DNA from: Streptomyces sp. 130
Lineage (GTDB): Bacteria; Actinomycetota; Actinomycetes; Streptomycetales; Streptomycetaceae
Assembly (NCBI RefSeq): GCF_007096885.1
Contig: NZ_VJNO01000012.1
Coordinates: forward strand, 62,001 to 126,000
DNA: 64,000 bases
Direction of reading: 5' to 3'
Below the pieces are notes generated by a model. The model saw only the letters and a program-made list of their open reading frames with translations, was not told where the DNA came from and did not search any database. Within the stretch, counting starts at the first letter, position 1. Every line of letters starts with the position of its first letter. The position numbers and the translations under genes are program-made. Below, piece by piece: positions 38,029-47,716 of this stretch.

Positions 38029-41000
38029 ATGTTCGACACCCTGCTCATCGCCAACCGCGGAGAGATCGCCTGCCGGGTCATCCGCAGCGCCCGAGCCCTC
38101 GGCCTGCGTACGGTCGCCGTGTACTCCGACGCCGACCGCACCGCCCCGCACGTCCGCCTCGCCGACGAGGCCGTGCGCCTCGGCCCCGCCCCGGCCGCCG
38201 AGAGCTATCTGCGGGCGGACGCGGTCCTGGAGGCCGCCCTGGCCACCGGGGCCGGGGCGGTGCACCCCGGCTACGGCTTCCTGTCCGAGAACGCGGCGTT
38301 CGCCGCCTCCGTGGAGGAGGCGGGCCTCGCGTTCGCCGGCCCCACGCCCGCCCAGCTGGAGGTGTTCGGCGCCAAGCACACCGCACGGGCCGCGGCGCTC
38401 GCGGCGGGGGTGCCGCTGCTGCCCGGCAGTGGGCTCCTCGCCGACGAGGAGGAGGCCCTGCGCGCGGCGGAGCCGACCGGCTATCCGGTGATGCTGAAGG
38501 CGACCGGCGGCGGGGGCGGCATCGGCATGCAGGCGTGTGCCGGTCCCGCCGAACTGCGGGACGCCTTCGCCCGCGTCTCGCGGCTGGCCCGGGGCAGCTT
38601 CGCCGACGGCGGGGTCTTCCTGGAGCGTTACGTGGAGCGCGCCCGCCACGTCGAGGTGCAGGTCTTCGGGGACGGCGCCGGGTCGGTGGTGGTGCTCGGC
38701 GACCGCGACTGCTCCCTTCAGCGCCGCAACCAGAAGGTGCTGGAGGAGGCCCCGGCACCGGACCTGCCGCCGCGCCTGCGCTCCGAGCTCCACACCGCTG
38801 CCCGCCGGTTGTGCGCCTCGGTCGGCTACCGGTCGGCCGGGACCGTGGAGTTCGTGTACGACCCGGTGCGCGGGGAGGCGTATTTCCTGGAGGTCAACAC
38901 CCGCCTCCAGGTGGAGCATCCGGTGACCGAGGAGATCCACGGCGTCGACCTGGTCGCCTGGATGCTGCGACTGGCGCGAGGGGAGAGCGGCTTCCTCACG
39001 GAACCGCCCGCCCGGGGCCACGCGGTCGAGGCGCGGATATACGCCGAGGACCCGGCGCGCGACCACCGGCCGAGCTCCGGCCTGCTGACCCGGGTCGGAT
39101 TCCCCGCCGGCGTACGGGTGGACGGCTGGGCGGAGACGGGGCAGCACGTCTCCACGGCGTACGACCCGATGCTCGCCAAGGTCGTCGCGACCGGTGACAC
39201 CCGTGCGGAAGCGTTCGCCCGGCTGGCCGAGGCCCTGGAGGCAACCGTGGTGGACGGGGTGGAGACCAACCTCGGGCTGCTGCGCGCCGCCTGCCGTGAG
39301 CCCGTCGTGCTCGCCGCCCGGCACACCACGGCGACCCTGGCCGGGCTGCGCGACCCGCGCCCCCGGATCGACGTGGAGCGCGGCGGCGCGCAGACCACGG
39401 TGCAGGACTGGCCGGGGCGTACCGGCTACTGGGAGGTCGGCATCCCGCCCGGCGGCCCGATGGACGACCTCTCGTTCCGCCTCGGCAACACGGCCGTCGG
39501 CAACCCGGAGGGCGCCCCCGGCCTGGAATGCACGCTGGAGGGGCCCGCGCTGCGCTTCTCCGCGCCGGCCACCGTCTGCGTCACCGGCGCCCCCTGCGCG
39601 GTCACCGTCGACGGCCGCCCCGCAGCCATGTGGGAGCCGGTCGAGCTCGCCGCCGGGCAGCTGCTCGACGTCGGCACCGCCCAGGGCCCCGGGATGCGCA
39701 CCTACGTCCTGGTGCGCGGCGGTCTCGGCGTACCCGCCTACCTGGGCAGCGCCGCCACCTTCACCCTCGGTGCCTTCGGCGGCCACGCGGGCCGCGCCCT
39801 GCGCACCGGTGACGTGCTGCGGCCCGCCCCGCCCGGCACCGGCGCCCCGGCGCCCGCTCCGGTCCCGGCCGCCGCGCGCCCGCACTTCGCCCCGCACTGG
39901 CGCATCGCGGTCAGCGAGGGGCCCCACGCCGCACCGGACTTCCTCACCCGGGACGGCATCGCGACGGTCTACGCAACGCACTGGAAGGTCTCCGCGCAGT
40001 CCGCGCGCACCGGGGTGCGCCTCGTCGGCCCCCGCCCCGAGTGGGCCCGTCCCGACGGCGGCGAGGCGGGGCTGCATCCGTCCAACGTGCACGACACCCC
40101 GTACTCCGTGGGCGCGGTCAACCTCACCGGCGACACCCCGGCCATCCTGGGCCCCGACGGGCCGAGCCTGGGGGGCTTCGCCTGCCCGGTCACCGTCGTG
40201 CGCGGCGAGCGCTGGAAGACCGGGCAGCTCCGGCCCGGCGACACCGTCCAGTTCGTGCCCGTCACCGAGGAGACCGCCGACGCGCTGCGCCGGACCCCCG
40301 CGCTCCTCACGCTGCCGGCCCCCGCCGGCCCGGACGGCGACGACGGTGTGCTCGGCCGCCGCCCCGCCACGGACACCACCCCCGAAGTCACCTACCGGCG
40401 GGGCGCCGACGACAACATCCTGGTCGAGTACGGGCCCATGACTCTCGATCTCGGCCTGCGCATGCGGGTGCACGCACTCGCCGAGCACCTGCGGGCGCTC
40501 GCGCCGCGAGGGCTGGTCGACGCCACGCCGGGCGTACGCTCGCTGCATCTGCACACCGATCCGGAGGTGCTGCCCCTGCGCACCCTGCTCGGTCTTCTGC
40601 GCGAGTCCGAGGAGGAGTTGCCGGCCACCGCCGAACTGCGTGTGCCCAGCCGCGAGGTACACCTGCCGCTGTCCTGGGACGACCCGACCGTGGACGAGGC
40701 CATCGACCGCTACGCGGCCTCGGTGCGCGGGGACGCCCCCTGGAATCCGTCCAACATCGAGTTCATCCGCCGCGTCAACGGGCTGGAGAGCGTCGAGGAC
40801 GTCCGCCGCACGGTTTTCGACGCCCGCTATCTCGTCCTCGGGCTCGGTGACGTCTATCTGGGCGCCCCGGCCGCCACTCCGCTCGACCCGCGCCACCGCC
40901 TGGTGACCACCAAGTACAACCCGGCCCGGACGTGGACGGCGGAGGCCGGGGTGGGCATCGGCGGTTCGTACCTGTGCGTCTACGGGATGGAGAGCCCCGG

Positions 41001-41610
41001 CGGCTATCAGCTCATCGGCAGGACGGTCCCCGTGTGGGGCGGTCTCCGCCCGCCCCGCTCGTTCGCCGACGGCAGGCCCTGGCTGCTGCGGTTCTTCGAC
41101 CGGATCGTCTGGCACCCGGTCGATCCGGCCGAACTCCTGGAGATCCGGGGCGACCTCGCCTCCGGACGTACCGCACTCGACATCCGCCCGGGGGTCTTCT
41201 CGCTCGTGGAGCACGAGGCGTTCCTGCGGGCGAACGCCGCGGACATCGCTGCCTTCCGGGCCCGCCAGTCCGCCGCCTTCGAGACCGAGCGGCGCGCCTG
41301 GGAAGCGGCGGGCGAGTTCGCCCCGCGCGCCGAACCGGAGCCGTCCGCCGCGGGCGCCGCTCCCTCGGCCCTCCCCCCGGGCTCGCGCCTGGTCGAGGCC
41401 CCGCTGAGCTCCACCGTATGGAAGGTCGCGGCAGGGCCCGGCACCCGGGTCGAGCCGGGGCAGGCCCTGCTGGTGCTGGAAGCCATGAAGATGGAGGTCG
41501 TGGTGCGCGCCCCCGGGCACGGAGTCGTCACCGAGGTACTCGTCACCCCCGGACAGCAGATCGACGCCGGCACCCCGCTGGCCGTCGTCGCACGAGAGGA
41601 AGCAGCGTGA
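38029..41610 (+). CDS. uca: Urea carboxylase (biotin-dependent)
   Basis: 1193 aa. Biotin carboxylase domains (about 1-450) with KATGGGGGIGM, the EVQVFGDG segment and RLQVEHPVTEE; then KipA/KipI-type carboxyltransferase domains (about 470-1050) with TTVQDWPGRTGYW and PGGPMDDLSFR; then a biotinyl domain with EAMKME, biotin Lys at residue 1154. It makes allophanate from urea, ATP and bicarbonate. Some family members act on guanidine, but the carboxyguanidine deiminase genes typical of those loci are absent. AGGAG precedes the ATG. The stop overlaps the next start (GTGA). Confidence 0.93.
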   Translation: MFDTLLIANRGEIACRVIRSARALGLRTVAVYSDADRTAPHVRLADEAVRLGPAPAAESYLRADAVLEAALATGAGAVHPGYGFLSENAAFAASVEEAGLAFAGPTPAQLEVFGAKHTARAAALAAGVPLLPGSGLLADEEEALRAAEPTGYPVMLKATGGGGGIGMQACAGPAELRDAFARVSRLARGSFADGGVFLERYVERARHVEVQVFGDGAGSVVVLGDRDCSLQRRNQKVLEEAPAPDLPPRLRSELHTAARRLCASVGYRSAGTVEFVYDPVRGEAYFLEVNTRLQVEHPVTEEIHGVDLVAWMLRLARGESGFLTEPPARGHAVEARIYAEDPARDHRPSSGLLTRVGFPAGVRVDGWAETGQHVSTAYDPMLAKVVATGDTRAEAFARLAEALEATVVDGVETNLGLLRAACREPVVLAARHTTATLAGLRDPRPRIDVERGGAQTTVQDWPGRTGYWEVGIPPGGPMDDLSFRLGNTAVGNPEGAPGLECTLEGPALRFSAPATVCVTGAPCAVTVDGRPAAMWEPVELAAGQLLDVGTAQGPGMRTYVLVRGGLGVPAYLGSAATFTLGAFGGHAGRALRTGDVLRPAPPGTGAPAPAPVPAAARPHFAPHWRIAVSEGPHAAPDFLTRDGIATVYATHWKVSAQSARTGVRLVGPRPEWARPDGGEAGLHPSNVHDTPYSVGAVNLTGDTPAILGPDGPSLGGFACPVTVVRGERWKTGQLRPGDTVQFVPVTEETADALRRTPALLTLPAPAGPDGDDGVLGRRPATDTTPEVTYRRGADDNILVEYGPMTLDLGLRMRVHALAEHLRALAPRGLVDATPGVRSLHLHTDPEVLPLRTLLGLLRESEEELPATAELRVPSREVHLPLSWDDPTVDEAIDRYAASVRGDAPWNPSNIEFIRRVNGLESVEDVRRTVFDARYLVLGLGDVYLGAPAATPLDPRHRLVTTKYNPARTWTAEAGVGIGGSYLCVYGMESPGGYQLIGRTVPVWGGLRPPRSFADGRPWLLRFFDRIVWHPVDPAELLEIRGDLASGRTALDIRPGVFSLVEHEAFLRANAADIAAFRARQSAAFETERRAWEAAGEFAPRAEPEPSAAGAAPSALPPGSRLVEAPLSSTVWKVAAGPGTRVEPGQALLVLEAMKMEVVVRAPGHGVVTEVLVTPGQQIDAGTPLAVVAREEAA

Positions 41611-43331
41611 CCGAGAGCTGCGCCGCACGCGTCACCGCCGCCTACCGCCGCATCGCCGAGGCAGACCGCCCGGAGGTGTGGATCACCCTGCGTCCGGAGG
41701 AGGACGTACGGGCGGAGGCGGAGGCCCTGGACAGCCGGCTGGCCGCCGGTGACCCCCTGCCCCTCGCGGGCGTCCTGGTCGCGGTGAAGGACAACATCGA
41801 CGTCGCCGGGCTGCCCACCACGGCGGCCTGCCCGGCCTTCGCGTACATCCCGGAGACGGACGCGCCCGCCGTACGGCGGCTGCTGGACGCGGGTGCCGTC
41901 GTGCTCGGCAAGACGAACCTGGACCAGTTCGCCACCGGTCTGGTCGGGACCCGGAGCCCGTACGGCGCCGTGCGCAACGCCCTGCGCCCCGAGAGGATCG
42001 CCGGCGGTTCCAGCTCCGGATCGGCGGTCGCCGTGGCCCTCGGCATCGCCGACATCGCGCTCGGCACCGACACGGCCGGTTCCGGACGCGTCCCGGCCGC
42101 CCTCAACGGCATCGTCGGTCTCAAGCCCACGCTGGGCCTCGTCCCCACCACCGGGGTGGTCCCCGCCGCCCGCCCCTACGACGCGGTCACCGTGTTCGCA
42201 CGCACCCTCACGGAGGCCCAGCGGGCCCTGGGCGTCATGACGGGACCGGACGAGCGCGACCCGCGCAGCCGGGTCTGGCCCGACGACGTCCGTCTGGCCG
42301 CCCCGCCCCGGCCCCGGGTGGCGGTCCCCCGGGACGAGGACCTGACCCCGCTGTCGCCCGGAAGGCGCGCCGCGTTCGCCGCGGCGGTCGAGCGGCTGGA
42401 GGCCGCGGGCGTGACGACCGCCGTGGTGGACGTGTCGCCGCTGCTGCTGGCCGCCCGGCTGCTCTACGACGGCGCCCTGGTCGCCGAACGCTACGCGGCC
42501 GTCGGCGAGTTCATCGCCCGCGACCCGTCCGCCGCGGACCCGACGGTCGCCGGGATCATCCTCGCCGCCGCCGCTCTGCCGGCCCACGCCCTGGCCGCCG
42601 ACCAGGCACGCCTGGACCGGTACCGGGCGCCGGCGCACGGGATTCTCTCGGGCTGCGACGCGCTGCTGCTGCCCACCGCTCCCTGCCACCCGGACATCGC
42701 CGAGGTGCTGGCCGACCCGGTGACCGTCAACTCGCGGATGGGCACCTACACCAACTTCGTGAACCTCCTCGACATGGCGGCCGTCGCGGTCCCGGCCGGG
42801 GAGGCCGACGGCGGTCCGTTCGGCGTCAGCGTCGTCACCCGCGCCTTCGAGGACCAGCCGGCCATCGACATCGCCGCCCTGCTCACCGGGGAGCGGCTGC
42901 CGGCCCCCCTGCCGGGCGGGGGCGTGGACCTCGTCGTGTTCGGTGCCCACCTGACCGGGCAGCCGCTCAACCACCAGCTCACCGGCTCCGGGGCCCGGTA
43001 CGCCGGTGAGGTGACCACCGCCGCGTCCTACCGGCTCACGGCGCTCGGGACGGCCCCGCCCAAGCCCGGTCTCGTGCGCGTCGGACCGGAGCACGGTGCC
43101 GCGGTCGCGGGCGAGCGCTGGACCCTCTCCCCCGCCGCCCTCGGCCGCTTCCTCGCCGCGCTGCCGGCACCCATGTCGCTGGGCCGCGTCGAACTCGCCG
43201 ACGGCGGCTGGGTCCTCGGCTTCCAGTGCGACCCGCACTCCGCGGCCGGGGGCACCGACATCACCGGGCACGGCGGCTGGCGGGCCTATCTGGCGGCGGC
43301 CGGGGAGGGGGCCGGGGCTGCGACCGGATGA
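41607..43331 (+). CDS. atzF: Allophanate hydrolase
   Basis: 574 aa. The amidase-signature domain (about 1-440) has the catalytic Lys in VAVKDNID, the cis-Ser in GGSSSGSAVAVALG and the Ser nucleophile in TDTAGSGRVPA. A C-terminal domain of about 125 residues (from about 450) is the AtzF/DUR1,2 type that finishes allophanate decomposition. The product is 2 NH3 and 2 CO2 from allophanate. Start GTG 41607 overlaps the urea carboxylase stop, so the two enzymes are translationally coupled and probably made in equal amounts. Confidence 0.93.
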   Translation: MTESCAARVTAAYRRIAEADRPEVWITLRPEEDVRAEAEALDSRLAAGDPLPLAGVLVAVKDNIDVAGLPTTAACPAFAYIPETDAPAVRRLLDAGAVVLGKTNLDQFATGLVGTRSPYGAVRNALRPERIAGGSSSGSAVAVALGIADIALGTDTAGSGRVPAALNGIVGLKPTLGLVPTTGVVPAARPYDAVTVFARTLTEAQRALGVMTGPDERDPRSRVWPDDVRLAAPPRPRVAVPRDEDLTPLSPGRRAAFAAAVERLEAAGVTTAVVDVSPLLLAARLLYDGALVAERYAAVGEFIARDPSAADPTVAGIILAAAALPAHALAADQARLDRYRAPAHGILSGCDALLLPTAPCHPDIAEVLADPVTVNSRMGTYTNFVNLLDMAAVAVPAGEADGGPFGVSVVTRAFEDQPAIDIAALLTGERLPAPLPGGGVDLVVFGAHLTGQPLNHQLTGSGARYAGEVTTAASYRLTALGTAPPKPGLVRVGPEHGAAVAGERWTLSPAALGRFLAALPAPMSLGRVELADGGWVLGFQCDPHSAAGGTDITGHGGWRAYLAAAGEGAGAATG

Positions 43332-43469
43332 CAGGGCGGGGCCGGAGGGCCCGCGCCCAAGGGTCATTGGTCCCGGTTTCCCCGCCGGAGCGCGGGCATC
43401 ACCCTGTGAGCCGAGCCCGGCCCCGCGCCGGGCGCCTCGGACCCGCACCGCCCAGTGGAAGCGAAACGC

Positions 43470-44252
43470 ATGCCCTCTCAGCACCTGCCCCGGATCGACG
43501 CGGACGGCCTCGCGGACCTCGCCGTCGCGGCCTTCACCCGCGAAGTGTTCCTCACGCCCAAGCCGGGACTGCCGGACTGCCGCACCGCTCAGACCCCCGC
43601 CAACTCGGTGTTCGCCTCGCTCGTGGACGTCGGGGTGCGGCTCCACGGACCGCTGCGCGCCGCCGCCGGCGCCGGGGCGGACACCGGCCGGCTCGCCGCC
43701 GCCTGCCACGCGGCCCAGGAGCTGGTGCCCCACACCGCCGCCCTGCACGGGTTCGACGTGGCGGCCCGCGCGCTCTGCCTGCTCACGGCCGCCTGGGCCG
43801 AGGGCGCCGCCGGCCCCCGGGACGCCTGCACCCGGGCCCTCGCCCTCGACGAGCGGGTGGAACCGTCCGGCGGCCTCCGGGAAGGCCGCCGGGCGAACGC
43901 GCGCGACCTCACGAGGACCGATGCGGCGCTCTCCGCCGTGCGCGAGGGCCGGGCGCGGGGTCTCGCCGAGGAGACCGCGCAGCTCGACGCGCTGCTGACC
44001 CTGATGGCGGCCATGGACGACGAGCGCGTCGTACGCGACAAGGGACCGCTGGCGCTGCGGATCGTCCAGGAGGACGCCGCCGCGGTCCTGGCCGCCGGGG
44101 GCGCCGGAATGCCCGAGGGGCGCCGGCGCCTGGCCGAGCTGGACGAGCAGCTGACCCGTTACGGGATCTGCCCGGCGACCAGCGGCGCGCTGCACACCGT
44201 GGTGCTCTTCCTGGACTCGGTGGACAGCCGGCCGCTCATCGCCGCCGCCTGA
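43470..44252 (+). CDS. Divergent CitG/MdcB-like (triphosphoribosyl-dephospho-CoA synthase family) protein
   Basis: 260 aa. FLTPKPGLPD matches the family's KPGLVD motif, and the C-terminal layout (MAAMDDERVVRDKGPLAL, then AAVLAAGG, ALHTVVLFLD) follows MdcB. However, the usual His-Asp-Met block after the first motif, the HRGG of the DTN-HRGG motif and the SPGGSADLLA end are all altered. Family members build the prosthetic group of malonate decarboxylase or citrate lyase, and neither enzyme is here. It follows allophanate hydrolase by 138 bp on the same strand. The real function may be different. The ATG at 43470 follows GGAAG. Confidence 0.62.
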   Translation: MPSQHLPRIDADGLADLAVAAFTREVFLTPKPGLPDCRTAQTPANSVFASLVDVGVRLHGPLRAAAGAGADTGRLAAACHAAQELVPHTAALHGFDVAARALCLLTAAWAEGAAGPRDACTRALALDERVEPSGGLREGRRANARDLTRTDAALSAVREGRARGLAEETAQLDALLTLMAAMDDERVVRDKGPLALRIVQEDAAAVLAAGGAGMPEGRRRLAELDEQLTRYGICPATSGALHTVVLFLDSVDSRPLIAAA

Positions 44253-44368
44253 GCCGGGGCGGGGCGGGGGCCCGGGAGAGCCACCCGGCGTACACCGAGT
44301 GGCGCCCCGGGTCCGCCGCCCCGATGCTGTTCCGGCGCCGCCCGTACACCCGCACCGAGAGGCCCGAC

Positions 44369-46081
44369 ATGCCCGTGGACGTCCCCCCTCCCGCGGGCAG
44401 CGCACGCGCACGTCTGGAACTGCAGGCGATCCGGGCGCTCCTGGACGCGCAGCGCCGGCGTGTCACCCGGTACGCCGAGCGTTACACGGCCGGCGCGCCC
44501 GGCGACGTGCCCCCGGCTCCCGCCACCGCCACTCCCCCGCCCTCCGGCCAGGACGTGCTCGACGCCCTCCCTGTGCCGGCGCTGCTGCTCGCTCCCGTGT
44601 TCGGCGACAACGGCGAGATCCGGGACGTCCTGCTCCTCGCCCGCAATGCCGCGGCCCGGCTCTTCGCCGACTCCCGGTTCCCCGGGGCGGCCCTGCCCCC
44701 GTGGACCGGGCCGGTTTCGCTGTTCGCACGCGTCCCGTCCCTGGCCGCCACGGCCATTCCGCGCATGCTGGCCGACGCGCACCGCCAGGGCGTGCCGCAG
44801 CAGAGCGACACGGTCGAATGGCTGCTGAACACCCGCACGGGGCCGGTCCGGATCAACGCGGAGGTCCGGATCGCTCCCTGTGGCGACCGCTTCCTGCTCA
44901 CCTGGGAGCCGGGCGGCCGGCTCAGCATGGCCACCGCGGCCCAGCAGCTCGTGCGCACCTGCTGGGCGGAGTGGAATCTCGCCGACGACTGGGTCGAGCC
45001 GTCCCGGGGATTCCGCCAGGTGCTGGGGCTGGCGGAGGACACCCCGCTGCCCAGCCTGGCGGACCTGGCCGCGGCCACCGTCCCGGAGTGCCTGCCCACG
45101 CTGTACCAGACGCTGTACGACGTGGTGCTGCGCAAGCGCGTCACCACGTGCGAGCTGCGCTTCCGGGGCAGCGAGCGCGTCTTCCGCATGGTCGCCGAAC
45201 CCGTGCGCATCGTCCCCGGCGGCCTGGTGTGGGCGCTGCGGACCGTCCTCACCGACGTCACCACGGACCGGCGCAGGCGGGAGGCGGCCCGGCGGGCCGA
45301 GCGCGACGCGCGCCGCGAGCACGAGCGCGCCGAGGCCGTCGCGGAGGTGGCCGGGGTCCTGCGCGACGCGGTGCTGCCCCACTTCCAGGACGAGCTGGAC
45401 GGCTACGGTCTGGAGGCGGCGGCCGTCTACCGGCCCGACGCGCTCGGGGCCGGGGTCGGCGGCGACTGGTACAAGGCCCGCGGGCTGCCGGACGGACGTC
45501 TGCTGCTCGCGCTGGGCGATGCCCGCGGCCACGGCCTGGAAGCGGTCACCCTGATGGCCAAACTCCGTTACGCGCTCGCGGGACTCGCGTACACCGCGGA
45601 GCCCGTGGAGCGGCTGACGCAGTGGCTCAACGAAGTGGCCTGCGCGGACGACCAGGAGTCCACCGCCACCGCGATCATCGCCCGTTACCACCCCGAGCGC
45701 ACCCTGTTCCGCTGGACCTGCGCGGGGCATCCGCGCCCGGTGCTGCTGCGGGACGGCCGCGCCGGTCAGCTGCCGGCGCCCGCCGGCGGGCCCGGGCTCA
45801 CCCTGGGGGTGCTGCCGGGGACGTCGTACAACGCCACCGAGACGACTCTGGAGACCGGTGACATCGTCCTGATGTACTCGGACGGGCTGACCGAACGCCG
45901 TCCGGCCGACCCCGAGAAGGACACGCTCCGCTTCCTCGACGCGGCCGAGCGCTGCTTCCGGGCGTCCCCGCCGGGCCCGGGCCACGCCGGGCTCCAGGGC
46001 TACGTCGAACAGTTGGTGGCCCGCCTCGACGGCCCCCACCGCGCCGACGACGCGACGCTGCTGGCCCTGCGCCGTCCCTGA
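44369..46081 (+). CDS. Cytoplasmic PAS-SpoIIE (PP2C) phosphatase
   Basis: About 570 aa, no TM. Two PAS-like segments (about 60-170 and 180-310) are followed by a short Arg/Glu coiled-coil linker and a SpoIIE domain with GVGGDWYKA, GDARGHGLEA, CAGHPRPVLL, MYSDGLTERR and DDATLLAL, giving the complete metal-binding Asp set. It should dephosphorylate an anti-anti-sigma factor in response to a PAS signal. The ATG at 44369 has GAGAGG at a good distance; the ATG at 44324 would add 15 Arg-rich residues. Confidence 0.85.
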   Translation: MPVDVPPPAGSARARLELQAIRALLDAQRRRVTRYAERYTAGAPGDVPPAPATATPPPSGQDVLDALPVPALLLAPVFGDNGEIRDVLLLARNAAARLFADSRFPGAALPPWTGPVSLFARVPSLAATAIPRMLADAHRQGVPQQSDTVEWLLNTRTGPVRINAEVRIAPCGDRFLLTWEPGGRLSMATAAQQLVRTCWAEWNLADDWVEPSRGFRQVLGLAEDTPLPSLADLAAATVPECLPTLYQTLYDVVLRKRVTTCELRFRGSERVFRMVAEPVRIVPGGLVWALRTVLTDVTTDRRRREAARRAERDARREHERAEAVAEVAGVLRDAVLPHFQDELDGYGLEAAAVYRPDALGAGVGGDWYKARGLPDGRLLLALGDARGHGLEAVTLMAKLRYALAGLAYTAEPVERLTQWLNEVACADDQESTATAIIARYHPERTLFRWTCAGHPRPVLLRDGRAGQLPAPAGGPGLTLGVLPGTSYNATETTLETGDIVLMYSDGLTERRPADPEKDTLRFLDAAERCFRASPPGPGHAGLQGYVEQLVARLDGPHRADDATLLALRRP

Positions 46082-46155
46082 CCCGTGCCCGGGCGGTGTC
46101 AGTGGGCTCCCGTAGTCTTCCGGCCACCACTCACCGCCTGGAAGGACCAAGAGAG

Positions 46156-47664
46156 TTGACTGGCCTGTCCACCTTTCCGCTGCCGTTCCACAGCCCCAGC
46201 TCCCGTTCGTCCGCGCCGCCGCGGACCCTGGGCGAGCTGGCGATGACCGCGTGCAGCGCGCACCTTCGGGCGAAGCCGGGATGGTTCGAGAAGATGCACG
46301 ACACCGCCATAGCCGCCAATTGGGCGCGGGAGGCCGTCGACCAGGGCCTCACCGAGGCGCAGGCGCGCTATGTGCTGGCCGAACTCGCGCACTACGCACA
46401 GCTGCGGGACGCCCGTACCGGCATCGAGGTGTCCGCCGTGGACGGGGTCTGGCAGTCGGACACGCTCGTCGACGAGGAGCTGCGGTCCCGGCTGCGCGAG
46501 GCGGTCCGGGTGCTGGAGGAGGTCCCGGAGGCGGAGAAGGACTGGCACCCGGGGTCGGACGGCCAGGTGCTGGACCTGGTGCATCCCTCGCTGTTCTGCC
46601 TGGTACGGGACGTGAGCGGCGGCCCCGAGCGGGCGTGGGAGAACCCGACGGACCGCTATTCGGCGTACGAGTTCTCGGAGCGGTTCCAGTGGCTGCCCAC
46701 GGACGCCGACGTCAGCGCGGACGGCGAGGCCGTCTTCCGTTCGTACGTGAACAACGTCCACCCCGAGGACCACCGGGAGCTGGCCGCCGTCCTGCCGGAG
46801 CTGTTCGCCCGGATGCTCCCGCTGTGGGAGAACGTGCTCACCGATCTGCGCCGCCCGCGCCCCGTGCGGATCGAGGCCGACCCGTTCGGCTGGTACGACG
46901 ACGAGCCGGAGTATCCGGACGAGGACGACTTCAGCGACGAGAAGGCGTACGAGGAGGCGGTCCAGGCGCACGAGGAGGCCGCGGACGACTGGTACGAGAA
47001 CCGGAAGCCGGTCATCCCGGACGCCCCGGACTACACCCCGCCCGAGCTGCCGGAGGGGTTCGTCCCGGTCAGCCTGCGCGGGCGCCGGCTCCAGGTCATC
47101 GTCAAGCTGGCCACCATTCACCTGACGCCCGGGAAGCCGGAGTACGCCGAGGGCTCCTGGCACGTCGAGGGGATGCTGAACGAGCGGATCGTGTCGACCG
47201 CCCTCTACTACTGGGACAGCGAGAACATCACGGAGAGCCGGCTGAGCTTCCGTACCGCGGTCGAGGAGCCGGAGTACGAGCAGAGCGACGACGACGGGGT
47301 GCGCGGTGTGTACGGCCTGGAGAACGAGGGCCCGCTCAACCAGGTGCTGGGCTCGGCGTCGACCCCGGCCGGCCGCTGTCTGGCCTTCCCCAACGTCCTC
47401 CAGCACCGCGTCGGTCCGTTCCGCCTCGCGGACCCGGGCCGCCCCGGGCACCGTAAGATCCTGGCGTTCTTCCTGGTGGACCCGTCGGCGACGATCGTCT
47501 CGACGTCCGACGTGCCTCCGCAGCAGCCCTGGGCCGAGACCTCGACCATGACCCTGGAAGAGGCGAAGGGATACCGCGAAGAGCTCATGCGGGAACGCAA
47601 GTTCTTCGTGGCCGAGAACAACGAGCAGCTCTTCGAGCGGGAGTTCTCGCTCTGCGAGCACTGA
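46156..47664 (+). CDS. DUF4246-family protein (probable Fe(II)/2-oxoglutarate dioxygenase fold)
   Basis: About 502 aa. GSWHVEGMLNERIVSTALYYWD followed some 70 residues later by CLAFPNVLQHRVGPF and then GHRKILAFFLVDP gives the His-X-Glu/Asp...His plus Arg pattern of 2OG oxygenases. This family is mainly fungal with some bacterial members, and its substrate is unknown. An acidic insert (about 255-290) is rich in Asp, Glu and Tyr. The TTG at 46156, preceded by AAGGA, is the best start since residues before it would be non-coding-like; the start is uncertain. Transcribed alone and ended by a bidirectional hairpin. Confidence 0.75.
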   Translation: MTGLSTFPLPFHSPSSRSSAPPRTLGELAMTACSAHLRAKPGWFEKMHDTAIAANWAREAVDQGLTEAQARYVLAELAHYAQLRDARTGIEVSAVDGVWQSDTLVDEELRSRLREAVRVLEEVPEAEKDWHPGSDGQVLDLVHPSLFCLVRDVSGGPERAWENPTDRYSAYEFSERFQWLPTDADVSADGEAVFRSYVNNVHPEDHRELAAVLPELFARMLPLWENVLTDLRRPRPVRIEADPFGWYDDEPEYPDEDDFSDEKAYEEAVQAHEEAADDWYENRKPVIPDAPDYTPPELPEGFVPVSLRGRRLQVIVKLATIHLTPGKPEYAEGSWHVEGMLNERIVSTALYYWDSENITESRLSFRTAVEEPEYEQSDDDGVRGVYGLENEGPLNQVLGSASTPAGRCLAFPNVLQHRVGPFRLADPGRPGHRKILAFFLVDPSATIVSTSDVPPQQPWAETSTMTLEEAKGYREELMRERKFFVAENNEQLFEREFSLCEH

Positions 47665-47670
47665 ACGCGT

Positions 47671-47708
47671 CCTCCGGCTCGCGCCCCGCGCGGGGTGCGA
47701 GCCGGAGG
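47671..47708. terminator. Bidirectional terminator hairpin
   Basis: 12-bp outer arms (47671-47682 and 47697-47708) with an inner CCCCGCGCGGGG stem lie between the convergent DUF4246 and PIG-L genes. Confidence 0.8.
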
Positions 47709-47716
47709 GGCAGGGG

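Noticed and set aside
37576..41628. 1350-codon minus-strand open frame opposite the permease and urea carboxylase
   Set aside because: Low-complexity translation, spans two real genes, no domain; an antisense artefact of high G+C.
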